Counted from the stretch's first letter, positions 44,457-53,975 are shown. The stretch is 64,000 bases of DNA from Firm-13 sp964617375 (GCA_964617375.1 CAZTXQ010000006.1:1-64000), one strand, 5' to 3'. A program made the numbers and translations. The notes: generated from the sequence alone by a model not told the origin.

Positions 44457-45647
44457 TCAGTTGGTTATAATCAGATCGCCTTCAGAAAGACCCGTCTTGA
44501 TTTCCACATCCGTGGTATTGCTGATGCCGATGGTCACGTCCTTTTCGACACGAAGACCGTTCTCCAGAACAACGACATATTTTCTGTCACTGGCAGAGAC
44601 GACGTATTTCTTTGGAATCACGATTACATTGTCCTTCTCTTCGGTCTTGTACTTGATCGTAATCTTGGCGCCGGATTTGACTTTTTCCGGCAGCGGATCG
44701 TTAAATTTGAGGAAAGAGAAGCCGGCATATTCGGATTTGTCATCGATCGTCGCTGGTGTCTCGATTACTTCTGCATTAAGGACGGACTTGTCGCTTAAGA
44801 CAACCTGAGCGACAGCTCCGACAGAAAGCTCCGTCGTTTCCTGATCGTCGGAGGCGGCAATCAACGTAGCCGGATCACAGATGGTAACAATGGTCTCATA
44901 CCCCGCGACGCTGTCGCCGATCTTGGTTTTGCTTGTGTAGGTAATGACTCCGTCAAAAGGAGCCGTTATCTCGGTTCCTTCCTTCTGATCCTTAAGAGCT
45001 TCCAGAGTCAGCTTCTGCTCCTCCAGCGTTACGGCTGCAAGACTGGCCGCAGAAGACGCTGCGGGGTGATCGCGTTTGGCGACCATCGCGTCGAGCTGAA
45101 TCCGCATCTGTTCCAAAGTGAGCGCCGCCATGTTCTTCTCGGTGCCCTCCGGTGCCGAATCATAGGCGATCTGCGCCTTGTTGACTTCTCTTACCTGCAC
45201 TTCGATCTGCGTGTTAAGATCCGTGTTGTCCACGGCTTTTGAAGCTTCGTCATACAGGATCTGCGCTCGTTCGACCTCAAGTTTCTGCATTTTGATCTGT
45301 CTGTCCAGCTCATCCGTACCGACGGTAGCTAAGATATCGCCTTCCTTAACGGCATCGCCCGTATTGACCAATACTTCCGTAAGTCTCCCCTGTTCGGCGG
45401 TGAAATACAGATTCTGTTCCGATTCGGCAATAATCTGACCGGTTAACGTGACCTCATTCGAGATCGAACCGACTTTAGCCGGTTCTGTCTTATATTCGAC
45501 GGGTGCCGGTGTAACAAGCGGTATATCGAGAGCCGCCTCCTCCTGTGGAAGAATACTCGAGCAGCCGGCCATTAGAACCATCCCGGCAAGCAGCACGGCA
45601 GCAGCCGACGTCAATGCAATATGTCTCAAATTTGTGAAGCGGTGCAT
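44457..45647 (-). CDS. HlyD/MacA-type membrane-fusion lipoprotein
   Basis: The 396-residue product, started at the second ATG (45647, MHRFTNL) because GGAGG lies eight bases before it, has a lipoprotein signal with lipobox LMAGC. It then shows a barrel-sandwich (lipoyl-like) region with NTGDAVKEGDILA, a coiled coil (about 115-230) and the matching ITAPFDGVITY half. In Gram-positives such adaptors work with MacB-like permeases at the outer face. It heads the export operon. Confidence 0.9.
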   Translation of the reverse strand: MHRFTNLRHIALTSAAAVLLAGMVLMAGCSSILPQEEAALDIPLVTPAPVEYKTEPAKVGSISNEVTLTGQIIAESEQNLYFTAEQGRLTEVLVNTGDAVKEGDILATVGTDELDRQIKMQKLEVERAQILYDEASKAVDNTDLNTQIEVQVREVNKAQIAYDSAPEGTEKNMAALTLEQMRIQLDAMVAKRDHPAASSAASLAAVTLEEQKLTLEALKDQKEGTEITAPFDGVITYTSKTKIGDSVAGYETIVTICDPATLIAASDDQETTELSVGAVAQVVLSDKSVLNAEVIETPATIDDKSEYAGFSFLKFNDPLPEKVKSGAKITIKYKTEEKDNVIVIPKKYVVSASDRKYVVVLENGLRVEKDVTIGISNTTDVEIKTGLSEGDLIITN

Positions 45648-45734
45648 AATCATTTCCTCCTAAAGATAAGTACGGGCCGGACTCTCGAAAAATTACACCT
45701 GAAAATTCGCGCAAGGATTCTTATTCGATTCCTT

Positions 45735-45777
45735 CAAAAATAATGCGGCAGGACTCTCGTGAGATTCCTGCCGCATT
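45735..45777 (-). terminator. Terminator of cellobiose phosphorylase
   Basis: A perfect 12-bp stem (45742-45753 with 45766-45777) is followed on the minus strand by ATTTTTG. It lies 42 bases after the phosphorylase stop and separates it from the export operon. Confidence 0.9.
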
Positions 45778-45818
45778 CGGAATGATGGATCGGGGAATCC
45801 GTCAATCGACTGAAGTCA

Positions 45819-48254
45819 TTATCCGAGCACGACAGAAACCTTGTGTGTCGTGCCGGCATCAAAGAGCGGAAGAATATTACTCATTAATTCTATACCATCA
45901 ACGGCAATATTAGCTATACCTTTTTCCACTCGGTTCGGGTTTTTGATTTCTATTTCATAGGTTATTCCGCGGAAAACACGTGTGATCTTGTAGCCTTCCC
46001 AGTCAGAGGGGATACAGGGATCAATAACGAGACCGTCGTATCCCGGCTTTACGCCCAGAATTGCCTGCGATATCGCGACAAAGTTCCATGCGGCAGTGCC
46101 TGTAAGCCACGAGTTTTTGGCCTCGCCCATACGCCCTGCGTCCTTACCGGCGATCATCTGTGAATATACGTACGGTTCATTCCGGTGAAGGTCACTGATG
46201 GCTTCACGGTATGCGGGACAGATCTTCTTGTAAAGGCTGAAAGCTCTGGTTCCGCGGCCGATCACCGTTTCCGCTATGATAATCCAGGGATTATTATGGC
46301 AGAAAATTCCGGCGTTCTCCTTGTATCCCGGCGGGTACGAAGAGCACTCGCCCAAGTTGGAATGATATGTGCTGTAAGCGGGCTGCTGAAGTACGATTCC
46401 GTGTTCGCACTCAAGAATATCCCGGACCGAATTCAGCGCCTTCAGAGCCTTGCCGTCTTCAACACCGACACCTGCCATTACGCAGTAGCCCTGAGACTCG
46501 ATAAAGATCTTGCCCTCATCGCAATCCTTGGAGCCGATTTTCGCTCCGAAAGCGTCATAGGCGCGAAGGAACCAGTCTCCGTCGTAACCGCTGTCAAGAA
46601 TCGTCGCACGCATAAGATCAATCTCTTTTTGAGCGGCAGCCGCTTCTTCCGTAAGGCCCTTTCTCTTATAAAGTTCAACAAGTTCGGGCCCGATCGCGGC
46701 AAACATACCGGCGATCAGTACCGATTCGGCAACACGGCCGTCGGCTGTGCCGAACGTCTGAAACGACTCGCCGGGAGTCTTCGAATGACAGTTCAGATTG
46801 AGGCAGTCATTCCAGTCGGCACGTCCGATCAGAGGAAGACCGTGAGGTCCCTTATTCAGTACTACGTGGTTGAAGGAAGCGGACAGATGCTCGAGAAGAG
46901 TTCCCGTATCCGAAGGATTGCAGTCATAAGCCGTCTGCTCGTCAAGAATCGAGAAATCTCCCGTCTCCTTGATATAGGCAGCCGTTCCGGCAATCAGCCA
47001 GAGCGGGTCATCGTTGAAACCGCCGCCGATGTCATTGTTGCCCTTCTTGGTAAGAGGCTGGTACTGATGATAGCAGCCGCCGTCACGGAACTGTGTTGCG
47101 GCGATGTCCAGAATACGTTCGCGTGCCCGCTCGGGAATCTGATGGACAAATCCCAGGAGGTCCTGAGAAGAGTCACGGAAACCTAAGCCGCGTCCGACGC
47201 CCGATTCAAAATACGAAGCGGAACGGCTCATGTTGAACGTAACCATGCACTGATAAGGATTCCAGATGTTGACCATGCGGGCCGTCTTCTCATCCTTGAT
47301 ATCGACATTGTAAATGGACAGCAGGCGATCCCAGTTCAGGCGCAGTTCTTCCATCGCGGCATCGACCTGAGCGTCTGTGGCAAACATAGTCATCATTTCC
47401 CGGGCCGGAGCCTTGTTGATAACATCGGGAGCTTCCCACTTCTGGTCCTCGGGGAGCTCGGCATAACCGAGCATATAGATGAAAGACTTTGTCTCGCCGG
47501 GAGCCAGAACGACGTCAATCTGGTGGCTTGCGCAAGGCTGCCATCCGTCGGCAACAGAATTTCTGCACTTACCCTCAAGAACCGCGGCCGGCTCGTTGAA
47601 ACCGTTGTACATTCCGAGGAAATCCTCAAGCTGCGAATCAAATCCGGAGATCTCATGGTTCACCGTATAGAAAGCGTAGTGATTTCTTCTTTCTCTGTAC
47701 TCTGTCTTGTGGTAAATGGTATTTCCCTCGATCTCTACCTGGCCGGTCGAGAAATTGCGCTGAAAATTCAGCATATCGTCCGACGCGTCCCAGAGACACC
47801 ACTCGCGAAGCGAGAATATGGACAGTGTCTTCGCCTGATCCGTCGTGTTCTTAAGAGTTAAGCGGTTAATTTCCCCTTTGAACTTAAGCGGTACAAAGGC
47901 CAGAAGTTCGGCCGATACTCCGTTCTTGGAAGCAGAAATGGAGGTATAACCCATACCGTGTCTGCATTCGTAGGAATCAAGTTCTGTCTTGCAGGGCTTG
48001 TATCCGGGATTCCATACGGTGTCGCCGTCTTTGATGTAATAGTAACGTCCGCCGTCGTCGACCGGTATATTGTTATAACGGTAACGTGTTATACGGCGCA
48101 TACGTGCATCTTTGTAAAAGTTGTAACCGCCGGCTGTATTTGAAACCAACCCGAAAAAATCTTCGTTCCCGAGATAATTGATCCACGGAAAAGGTGTTTT
48201 CGGTGTTTCAATCACATACTCGCGGCGTTCATCGTCAAAATGTCCAAACTGCAT
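45819..48254 (-). CDS. Cellobiose phosphorylase (GH94)
   Basis: The 811-residue protein has the length and blocks of cellobiose phosphorylases: MQFGHFDDERREYVI start, INYLGNEDFFGLVSNTAGGY, RITRYRYNN, GRGLGFRDSSQDLLG and GRADWNDCLNLN, with the catalytic Asp near residue 480. It splits cellobiose with phosphate into glucose 1-phosphate and glucose in the cytoplasm. The ATG at 48254 has GGAGGACG upstream; a longer frame reads back through the promoter region. A LacI-type site lies about 70 bases upstream. Confidence 0.94.
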   Translation of the reverse strand: MQFGHFDDERREYVIETPKTPFPWINYLGNEDFFGLVSNTAGGYNFYKDARMRRITRYRYNNIPVDDGGRYYYIKDGDTVWNPGYKPCKTELDSYECRHGMGYTSISASKNGVSAELLAFVPLKFKGEINRLTLKNTTDQAKTLSIFSLREWCLWDASDDMLNFQRNFSTGQVEIEGNTIYHKTEYRERRNHYAFYTVNHEISGFDSQLEDFLGMYNGFNEPAAVLEGKCRNSVADGWQPCASHQIDVVLAPGETKSFIYMLGYAELPEDQKWEAPDVINKAPAREMMTMFATDAQVDAAMEELRLNWDRLLSIYNVDIKDEKTARMVNIWNPYQCMVTFNMSRSASYFESGVGRGLGFRDSSQDLLGFVHQIPERARERILDIAATQFRDGGCYHQYQPLTKKGNNDIGGGFNDDPLWLIAGTAAYIKETGDFSILDEQTAYDCNPSDTGTLLEHLSASFNHVVLNKGPHGLPLIGRADWNDCLNLNCHSKTPGESFQTFGTADGRVAESVLIAGMFAAIGPELVELYKRKGLTEEAAAAQKEIDLMRATILDSGYDGDWFLRAYDAFGAKIGSKDCDEGKIFIESQGYCVMAGVGVEDGKALKALNSVRDILECEHGIVLQQPAYSTYHSNLGECSSYPPGYKENAGIFCHNNPWIIIAETVIGRGTRAFSLYKKICPAYREAISDLHRNEPYVYSQMIAGKDAGRMGEAKNSWLTGTAAWNFVAISQAILGVKPGYDGLVIDPCIPSDWEGYKITRVFRGITYEIEIKNPNRVEKGIANIAVDGIELMSNILPLFDAGTTHKVSVVLG

Positions 48255-48325
48255 ATAGCGTCCTCCGATCAAATTTGGGGTGTAGGGATCATAAGTGGCT
48301 AAAAATAAAACGATAAAGTCAATCA

Positions 48326-48338
48326 TTAAACGTTTCGC
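48326..48338. promoter_or_regulatory. LacI-type operator upstream of cellobiose phosphorylase
   Basis: TTAAACGTTTCGC has the central AAACGTTT palindrome typical of LacI/GalR operators. The same 11-base core occurs twice upstream of the sugar importer (53908 and 53976). It lies just upstream of a weak -35/-10 pair (TTATCG, TATGAT) for the phosphorylase. Confidence 0.6.
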
Positions 48339-48430
48339 TCTAAGAGCAAAAAAACGCGGCAATTCTTCATCTGAAGCAGTATATGCGATTATTGGCTTTC
48401 GCCTTACATAACCGGCGTCCTCTTCCCGCT

Positions 48431-48473
48431 AAAGAGGGGCTTCCACTTGTTTTGAGAAGCAGAAGCCCTCTTT
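48431..48473 (-). terminator. Hairpin after the sugar importer operon
   Basis: AAAGAGGGCTTC and GAAGCCCCTCTTT (plus-strand arms 48431-48443 and 48462-48473) form a strong stem 37 bases after the MalG-type permease stop. It lacks a clear T-tract beyond TTT. Confidence 0.55.
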
Positions 48474-48509
48474 AACAGAAAGAATACTGGAGCGCTAAAT
48501 GGGCTTTGA

Positions 48510-49379
48510 TTATTCCTTAACGGAACCAGCAGATACACCGGCAATAATGTATCTCTGAAGGAAAACATAGATAATGATCAGGGGAATAACGGATACCGAA
48601 AGTCCTGTATAGATCTGACCGAAGTCGGTATAACGGTCTCCGTAGAGCTGTGCAATCATCAGGGGTAAGGTCTTATCCTTCATCTTGCTTAAAATGATGG
48701 ACGGCATGAAGTAGTTGTTCCAGCTCGATATAAATCCAAAGATGACCTGTGTGGCAAGAGCGGGAACCATGATGGGAAGGCAAATCCGGTTGAAGGTATA
48801 GAACTCGTTGGCACCATCAATACGGGATGCTTCGATGATCTCATGCGACAGAGCAGAATCCAGATACTGTTTGATAAAGAATACCGTACCGGGAGCCGCA
48901 ATGGCGGGAATGATCAGAGGCCACTTGGTACCGACAAGACCCATATCCATCATAAGCTTGAAGAATCCTGTGATGGAGACCTGCGCAGGAACCATAAGAA
49001 CCAGCATGATGAAGGAAAAAGCAGCATTTCTCAATTTGAACTGGTACACCTTAAGTCCATACGCGGTAAGCGCAGAGAAATAAACGGACAACGCCGTAGC
49101 GCAAATCGAAATGATAAAGCTGTTCTTGAAACCGATCATGAAGCTGAATTCCGAACGGGCGTTCAGGCGGTTGACATTGTTAACAAGGTTCTCGAGCGGG
49201 CCGGGATACAGTTTCAAACTCTCAAGAATCTGATAGCTGGTCCAGGTCGAGCTCATAAACATGTAATAGAACGGGAAAACGGAAAGTATTGTCAGAAATG
49301 CTACGACAACATAAATCAATGCGGACCTGGCACGCAAAGTAGTGGAAAGACTCCTGTTTAAATCTTTCTTACTGCTCAT
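48510..49379 (-). CDS. Sugar ABC transporter permease (MalG type)
   Basis: The 289-residue protein has six membrane helices and the CUT1 cytoplasmic EAA loop (HEIIEASRIDGANEFYTFNRICLPIMVPAL, near residues 185-215). It forms half of the channel of a sugar importer. Its ATG overlaps the stop of the MalF-type gene (ATGA). Linkage to cellobiose phosphorylase through shared operators suggests cello-oligosaccharides as substrate. Confidence 0.92.
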   Translation of the reverse strand: MSSKKDLNRSLSTTLRARSALIYVVVAFLTILSVFPFYYMFMSSTWTSYQILESLKLYPGPLENLVNNVNRLNARSEFSFMIGFKNSFIISICATALSVYFSALTAYGLKVYQFKLRNAAFSFIMLVLMVPAQVSITGFFKLMMDMGLVGTKWPLIIPAIAAPGTVFFIKQYLDSALSHEIIEASRIDGANEFYTFNRICLPIMVPALATQVIFGFISSWNNYFMPSIILSKMKDKTLPLMIAQLYGDRYTDFGQIYTGLSVSVIPLIIIYVFLQRYIIAGVSAGSVKE

Positions 49380-51835
49380 CTCACGATACCTCCTTTTTTG
49401 GCAAGTTTCTTGGCACGGCTTGCATCTTTATCTCTCATGACATAGAAGAGGACCGCGCTGATCAAAGACGTGATTGCGAAAAGCAGAACGGATACGGCAG
49501 CGGCTACTCCGATGAAGTGATTGCTCTTGATACCGAAGGCTTGGTCCTGAATATACATCAGGATCGTCTCGGTCGACTTGAGCTTTGTGCCCAGGAACAT
49601 GATCGTAGGTTCGCCGTTCTGCAGCAGTTTCGGAATATCATACATCTGCAAGCCGCCGATCAGAGCTGTAATCAATGTATACAGCATAATGGGGCGGATA
49701 AGCGGGATAGTGATACGCCTGAAGATCTGGCCGTTGGACGCGCCGTCGATCTGAGCGGACTCAAACAGAGACGTACTGATGCTGCTGATACCGGCAATCA
49801 ATATGATCATCGTATTTCCATACCACATCCAGAAGTTGATGAATGCAACGAGAGATCTGGCTGCCCACGGGGAAGCGAAGAAGTTGAATCCATCCTCATC
49901 ACCGAATAGCTGGAGAACCAGCTGTGCCATAGATTTGGATGCCGGGTTCGTGCTGAACTGGAAGGAACGGTAGAAGAAAATAGCGACTGTGGCTGCTGTC
50001 ATGATATTGGGAAGGTAGATCAAAGCCTTCATTGCGTTCAGGCCCTTCAAGTGAAGACGGCTGTCCGTCATCCAGGCAGCAAGAAGAAGCGCAAGAAGAA
50101 TCTGAGGAGCGAAGTTCATAACCCACATGATAACCGTAGTCAGAATATCTCCGAAAACTTTGGTAAAGCGCGTGTTGTCGGTGAAAATGGATTTGTAATT
50201 ATCGAGTCCGATAAAGACAAAGGAAGACTTGGCATCGGCCTTCTGGAAGATACCGCTCGGGCTCTTAATCGAATCGTTAGAGGCCTTAATGGTGTTCTTG
50301 ATCTTGGCAAGTGCGTTGTTCGCGTCGGCAATTGCTTTCTTTTCGCCGCCGGCAAGTGCAGAATCATAAGCGGCCTGCGCCTTAGGAAGCTCTGCCTGAG
50401 CCTTCTTGAGTGCGTCCTGAGCAGCCTTGACTACAGATTCTTTCTTTGCTGTATCAAGCTCTTCATAACGGGCGAGACTCAATTTGTCGCTGAGGCCTAC
50501 TGCATCCTTATAGGAAAGATACAGAGCTGTATCCACGCTGCGGTCTGCGCTGAAGTTCATGAAAGAACTGATACCACCGGCAGATTTGACGGTGTCGACA
50601 TTATCGAGAACGGCCTTGAAAGACTTGTCGTCCGTATAAATAAGCAGATTCCGGATGTGTGCCACAGCCTTGATTTCATTCGGGTCCGACTGATAATTCG
50701 TATCAATCAAAGTTCTCAGCTGAGCGACGAGGCTATTCGCGGTATCTACCGTCAATGCTCCGTCCTTCTCAACAAGAGGTTCTCCCTGAATGATGCCGGC
50801 ATCACTTAATACTTTCAGATCGGCATAAAGAGTTTCGCTGTGAATATCCGATTCGGCATTCGAATAGGATTCAAGCTTGGATACCGATGAAAGAGAATTG
50901 ATTGTGGTAAGCCAATCATCCGTCGACAGGATCGTCTTCAGATCAGCGGTAAAATCGGTCTTAATCGCACCGAACTGCACCAGTCCTGCCGATGTCGTAT
51001 AGAAATTATAATCATGTACGGAAGCCGAACCGCTCTGGAACGTCCCGTAATACTTGATCAGAAAATCAAATGCGTTGGCAGGGGCTTTGCCGCCATTTAA
51101 TTTGGCTGCATAATAATCGACCGCCATAACGGCCGTTTTGTTCTCGTCGGTCACGTCGGCTGCTTTGAGAGCCGTCAGATCGTCGATAGCGGTTTGAATG
51201 GAAGGAAGGATAGCCTCCTCGGGTTTTACGTCCGTTGCGGTATCGGTTGTCGCGGCAGCTGCATCGGCAGCAGCCGTCTTAATCGTGTTAACCGCCCCAA
51301 GAACGGTAGGAAGCTGATCCATGATATTCTTATCAAGTGCGCTGAAATTCTTTCTGTATTCGGCAAGTTCCTTTAATGCATCGACCGTTAAATCCGAAGG
51401 ATTCTTGGACGCCATATATGCATTAACGCTTGCTTTGGTAGAATCGGAAAGAGTTGTCAGGCCTGCAATTGCGTTCATGCCTTCTTCGTTAAAGGGATCA
51501 TAATCCCTAACGATTGACTGTAATGAGAAATAGGACTTGATTCTTGAATATTCCTTTGCAGAAATACCAACCTGGTCCTGAATTTTCTTCGCGTAAATTG
51601 CATTGAGGTCCAGATACTGATCGTAATAAACGACGGTATTGCTGAATCCATTGAATTCCGCAGTAATATCGCCAATATTGGTTGTGCTGTACCAGAAAGT
51701 ACTAAACAGGGGGGTTAAAGAAAAAATCAGATATACGACAAAGAACGGTATGATAAAGAAATAACCGAATCTTGCGTAGCTGATACTCTTTCTCCGGCCC
51801 GACGATTTCTTCGTTGTGCCACTCGCCATCTTCAT
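49376..51835 (-). CDS. Sugar ABC transporter permease (MalF type) with a giant extracellular insertion
   Basis: The 819-residue protein is nearly three times the usual length. TM1 (about residues 22-48, IIPFFVVYLIF) and the C-terminal 281 residues (FIGLDNYKSIF onward, with the EAA loop ESAQIDGASNGQIFRRI near 693) are a standard CUT1 permease. Between them about 480 residues, hydrophilic and mostly helical, are inserted, ending in an Ala/Lys/Gln-rich coiled coil (about 470-525). By topology the insert is outside the cell. E. coli MalF has a 180-residue loop, but between other helices. The reading frame is intact and codon use looks normal. Confidence 0.9.
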   Translation of the reverse strand: MKMASGTTKKSSGRRKSISYARFGYFFIIPFFVVYLIFSLTPLFSTFWYSTTNIGDITAEFNGFSNTVVYYDQYLDLNAIYAKKIQDQVGISAKEYSRIKSYFSLQSIVRDYDPFNEEGMNAIAGLTTLSDSTKASVNAYMASKNPSDLTVDALKELAEYRKNFSALDKNIMDQLPTVLGAVNTIKTAAADAAAATTDTATDVKPEEAILPSIQTAIDDLTALKAADVTDENKTAVMAVDYYAAKLNGGKAPANAFDFLIKYYGTFQSGSASVHDYNFYTTSAGLVQFGAIKTDFTADLKTILSTDDWLTTINSLSSVSKLESYSNAESDIHSETLYADLKVLSDAGIIQGEPLVEKDGALTVDTANSLVAQLRTLIDTNYQSDPNEIKAVAHIRNLLIYTDDKSFKAVLDNVDTVKSAGGISSFMNFSADRSVDTALYLSYKDAVGLSDKLSLARYEELDTAKKESVVKAAQDALKKAQAELPKAQAAYDSALAGGEKKAIADANNALAKIKNTIKASNDSIKSPSGIFQKADAKSSFVFIGLDNYKSIFTDNTRFTKVFGDILTTVIMWVMNFAPQILLALLLAAWMTDSRLHLKGLNAMKALIYLPNIMTAATVAIFFYRSFQFSTNPASKSMAQLVLQLFGDEDGFNFFASPWAARSLVAFINFWMWYGNTMIILIAGISSISTSLFESAQIDGASNGQIFRRITIPLIRPIMLYTLITALIGGLQMYDIPKLLQNGEPTIMFLGTKLKSTETILMYIQDQAFGIKSNHFIGVAAAVSVLLFAITSLISAVLFYVMRDKDASRAKKLAKKGGIVR

Positions 51836-51888
51836 TCACGCTCCATTTACTTAAGGTTTGCCGTGGTTACTTATGTCTCCAACAGAAA

Positions 51889-51918
51889 TGCGGGGCAGGG
51901 TATTCGCCCTGCCCCGCA
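51889..51918 (-). terminator. Intercistronic hairpin between the binding protein and permease genes
   Basis: A perfect 12-bp GC-rich stem (51889-51900 with 51907-51918) has a 6-base loop and no T-tract. Such structures often slow transcription or protect the upstream mRNA, giving more binding protein than permease. Confidence 0.6.
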
Positions 51919-51969
51919 CATCAAAGCTGATATTGGTTGTTTCTAAGCATTCAGAATCTGAAGTTAGAA

Positions 51970-53421
51970 TTAGGCTCCGATACCGGCGTCGTTGCAGTCT
52001 GCGATGAATGCTGCTTCAGCATCAGCAACAGTTGCAATTTCTCCATTGGTATAAGCGGCAACCGTAGAAGCAAAGATTGTGTTGATGGCCTGATCGTCGC
52101 CTGTGATGCAGGATACGTCGATCGTCTTGGCAGCTGCAAGGAGGTCAGCAAAAGGATTCTGGCCGCCAAGGTAAGCAACTGTGAAGCTCGGGTCTTCGCC
52201 GATCTTGGTCATAACAGATACGTTGTTAACGAATTCGCCGGCCTGGGCAAGCTTGTCCATGGAAGCGGCATCGATCGTGAAGTAACGCATAATGTCAGCA
52301 GATGTAGCCTTGTTGTTGTCATACTTGGAAGCTGTGATCCATGTGCCGCCCCAGAAGAACGATACAGGAGCGTTGCAGTAACCCCAGTCGCCTGTTGTCG
52401 GGTTAGCATCGGCCTTAATGGTTGTTCCGTCTTCTTCATAGCCGAAGCCCATGCAGAAGTTCATCAGCCACATCGGTCCCCAGTAAGAAAGAACGGTCTG
52501 ATTGGACATGTTAGCTGTCCAGTCTGTGTTCCACTGAGCGGTCTCGAATGTGAGGCCTTCGTCCTTGAGCTGCTTTGCATAGTCAAAGTACTTCTCGATC
52601 TGAGGATCGATGGTGATAGCACCATCAACAAGCCATCCCTGAGAACGGGAGTTCTGGAAAGAACGCCACAGATCATCATAACCGGAGATAGCCTTAACTT
52701 TGCCGGCAGAATCTGTGTTCAGCTTCTGAGCCATAGCCATGAAAGCGTCCCATGAAGCAAAGCTCTGTCCTACTGTCGCAGGATCGTCTGTTCCAAGATA
52801 GGTCTTGGCAAGAGTACGGTTGTAGAAAACGCCAGCCGGGCATGCCTGCCAGGAAAGAGCCTTAACGGCGCCGTCGGCACTGAGCATGAACTCGTATGTG
52901 TAACCATACTGGTCAGCAAGTTCGGAGTTGGAAATACCCAGTTCGTTGATGTTCAGAGAATTGTCGGAATCAACGTACTTCTTCGCATAATCTGCCTCGA
53001 CGAGGTAGATATCCGGAGCGCCGTCGCCAGAAGCCAGAACGCCGTCGAGCTTGGTCTGGTATGTGGTGTTCTCTGTTACCTGATAATCATAGGTAAAACC
53101 TGCGTTATCGGCTGCATAGTACTTGTCCAGGAGTCCCTTGAATTCTTCGTTCCAGGCATAGATAACGATCGGGGTGGTGTCCTCGTCCGTTACATCTGTT
53201 GCCGGAGCAATGATGTCTTCAGGAGTTACGCCTTTTTCGGTCTGTGCAGCTGTGGTGTCTGCTGCTGCCGTTGTCACTGCTGCTGTTGTGTCAGCGGGTG
53301 CGGCGGTGGTTGCTCCAGGAGCTGTCGTTGATGTTGTTGTTTCTTTCTTGCCGCAAGCAGCAGAAACTCCAACAACCATAACGAGAGCGAGAAGCATTGC
53401 AACGATCTTCTTCATCTTCAT
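51970..53421 (-). CDS. Sugar-binding lipoprotein of the ABC importer
   Basis: The 483-residue product has a lipoprotein signal with lipobox VSAAC (Cys near residue 22), a Thr/Ala/Pro-rich linker (about 27-62) and a CUT1 solute-binding domain (TPIVIYAWNEEFKGLLDKYY through WITASKYDNN). It would capture the sugar outside and hand it to the two permeases. It is first in the operon, with GAGGAGG before the ATG. The family binds oligosaccharides; the exact sugar is inferred only from the GH94 neighbourhood. Confidence 0.91.
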   Translation of the reverse strand: MKMKKIVAMLLALVMVVGVSAACGKKETTTSTTAPGATTAAPADTTAAVTTAAADTTAAQTEKGVTPEDIIAPATDVTDEDTTPIVIYAWNEEFKGLLDKYYAADNAGFTYDYQVTENTTYQTKLDGVLASGDGAPDIYLVEADYAKKYVDSDNSLNINELGISNSELADQYGYTYEFMLSADGAVKALSWQACPAGVFYNRTLAKTYLGTDDPATVGQSFASWDAFMAMAQKLNTDSAGKVKAISGYDDLWRSFQNSRSQGWLVDGAITIDPQIEKYFDYAKQLKDEGLTFETAQWNTDWTANMSNQTVLSYWGPMWLMNFCMGFGYEEDGTTIKADANPTTGDWGYCNAPVSFFWGGTWITASKYDNNKATSADIMRYFTIDAASMDKLAQAGEFVNNVSVMTKIGEDPSFTVAYLGGQNPFADLLAAAKTIDVSCITGDDQAINTIFASTVAAYTNGEIATVADAEAAFIADCNDAGIGA

Positions 53422-53576
53422 GTGTTTTTTTGCCTCCTCTTAAACTTAAGGTTAATGTATGTCCATTTATTAGGACCAAAATCAATTCAGGGAATTACAC
53501 ACCGCATGCTTCTGCGATCTGCCGCCCGCCTGTCCGGTATCTACCAAACTGGCTTCCCTGCGGGTATGACATATTC

Positions 53577-53604
53577 TTTATACATTTTCGGAGAAAAAGG
53601 TAAA
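53577..53604 (-). promoter_or_regulatory. Predicted promoter of the sugar importer operon
   Basis: TTTACC (53599-53604) and TATAAA (53577-53582) are spaced by 16 bases on the minus strand, about 155 bases before the ATG. A degenerate operator copy (GCGAAACGATCT, 53607-53618) touches the -35. Confidence 0.55.
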
Positions 53605-53907
53605 ACGCGAAACGATCTATCCTTTTTGTAAAAACCATCCATACGGGTCCCCTGCCGAGAATGGCGACGCACGAAAAACGCGCGTTCTTTGTGTTATTTT
53701 TCCCCGATTCATAATTCACATCAATCCAGCTGATTCATCAGCGGATTTCATTTCTTATGGCTGAAGTCTACTACAATTCGACGGAAGAAGCAATACTAAT
53801 GGGGGGAGTTTTTATGCACTTCACGAATAACGACAACTTTCTTTATATAAAGTGCATAAATTTGATATCTTTTTCAATATGTGTAATTTGAACAATCCAA
53901 CACGTAT

Positions 53908-53920
53908 AGAAACGTTTCGC
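53908..53920. promoter_or_regulatory. LacI-type operator 1 upstream of the importer
   Basis: AGAAACGTTTCGC contains a perfect GAAACGTTTC palindrome (53909-53918). It lies about 300 bases upstream of the importer promoter. Confidence 0.6.
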
Positions 53921-53975
53921 GCTTGTCGTTTTGTCGCATTCCCCCAAATCGCTTACAGCCACAATACTTTTAGTG

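Noticed and set aside
48255..48362. 36-residue longer start of cellobiose phosphorylase
   Set aside because: The extra region covers the putative promoter and operator, and the family consensus start MQFGHFDD has GGAGG directly upstream.
53500..53560. Cobalamin- or c-di-GMP-riboswitch-like stretch (GGGAAGCCAG)
   Set aside because: Only a short string matches; the conserved cores and pairing of either riboswitch are missing, and the downstream gene does not fit.
53495..53719. Minus-strand frame of 74 codons upstream of the sugar-binding protein
   Set aside because: It spans the predicted promoter and leader, has no ribosome binding site and no recognisable sequence.
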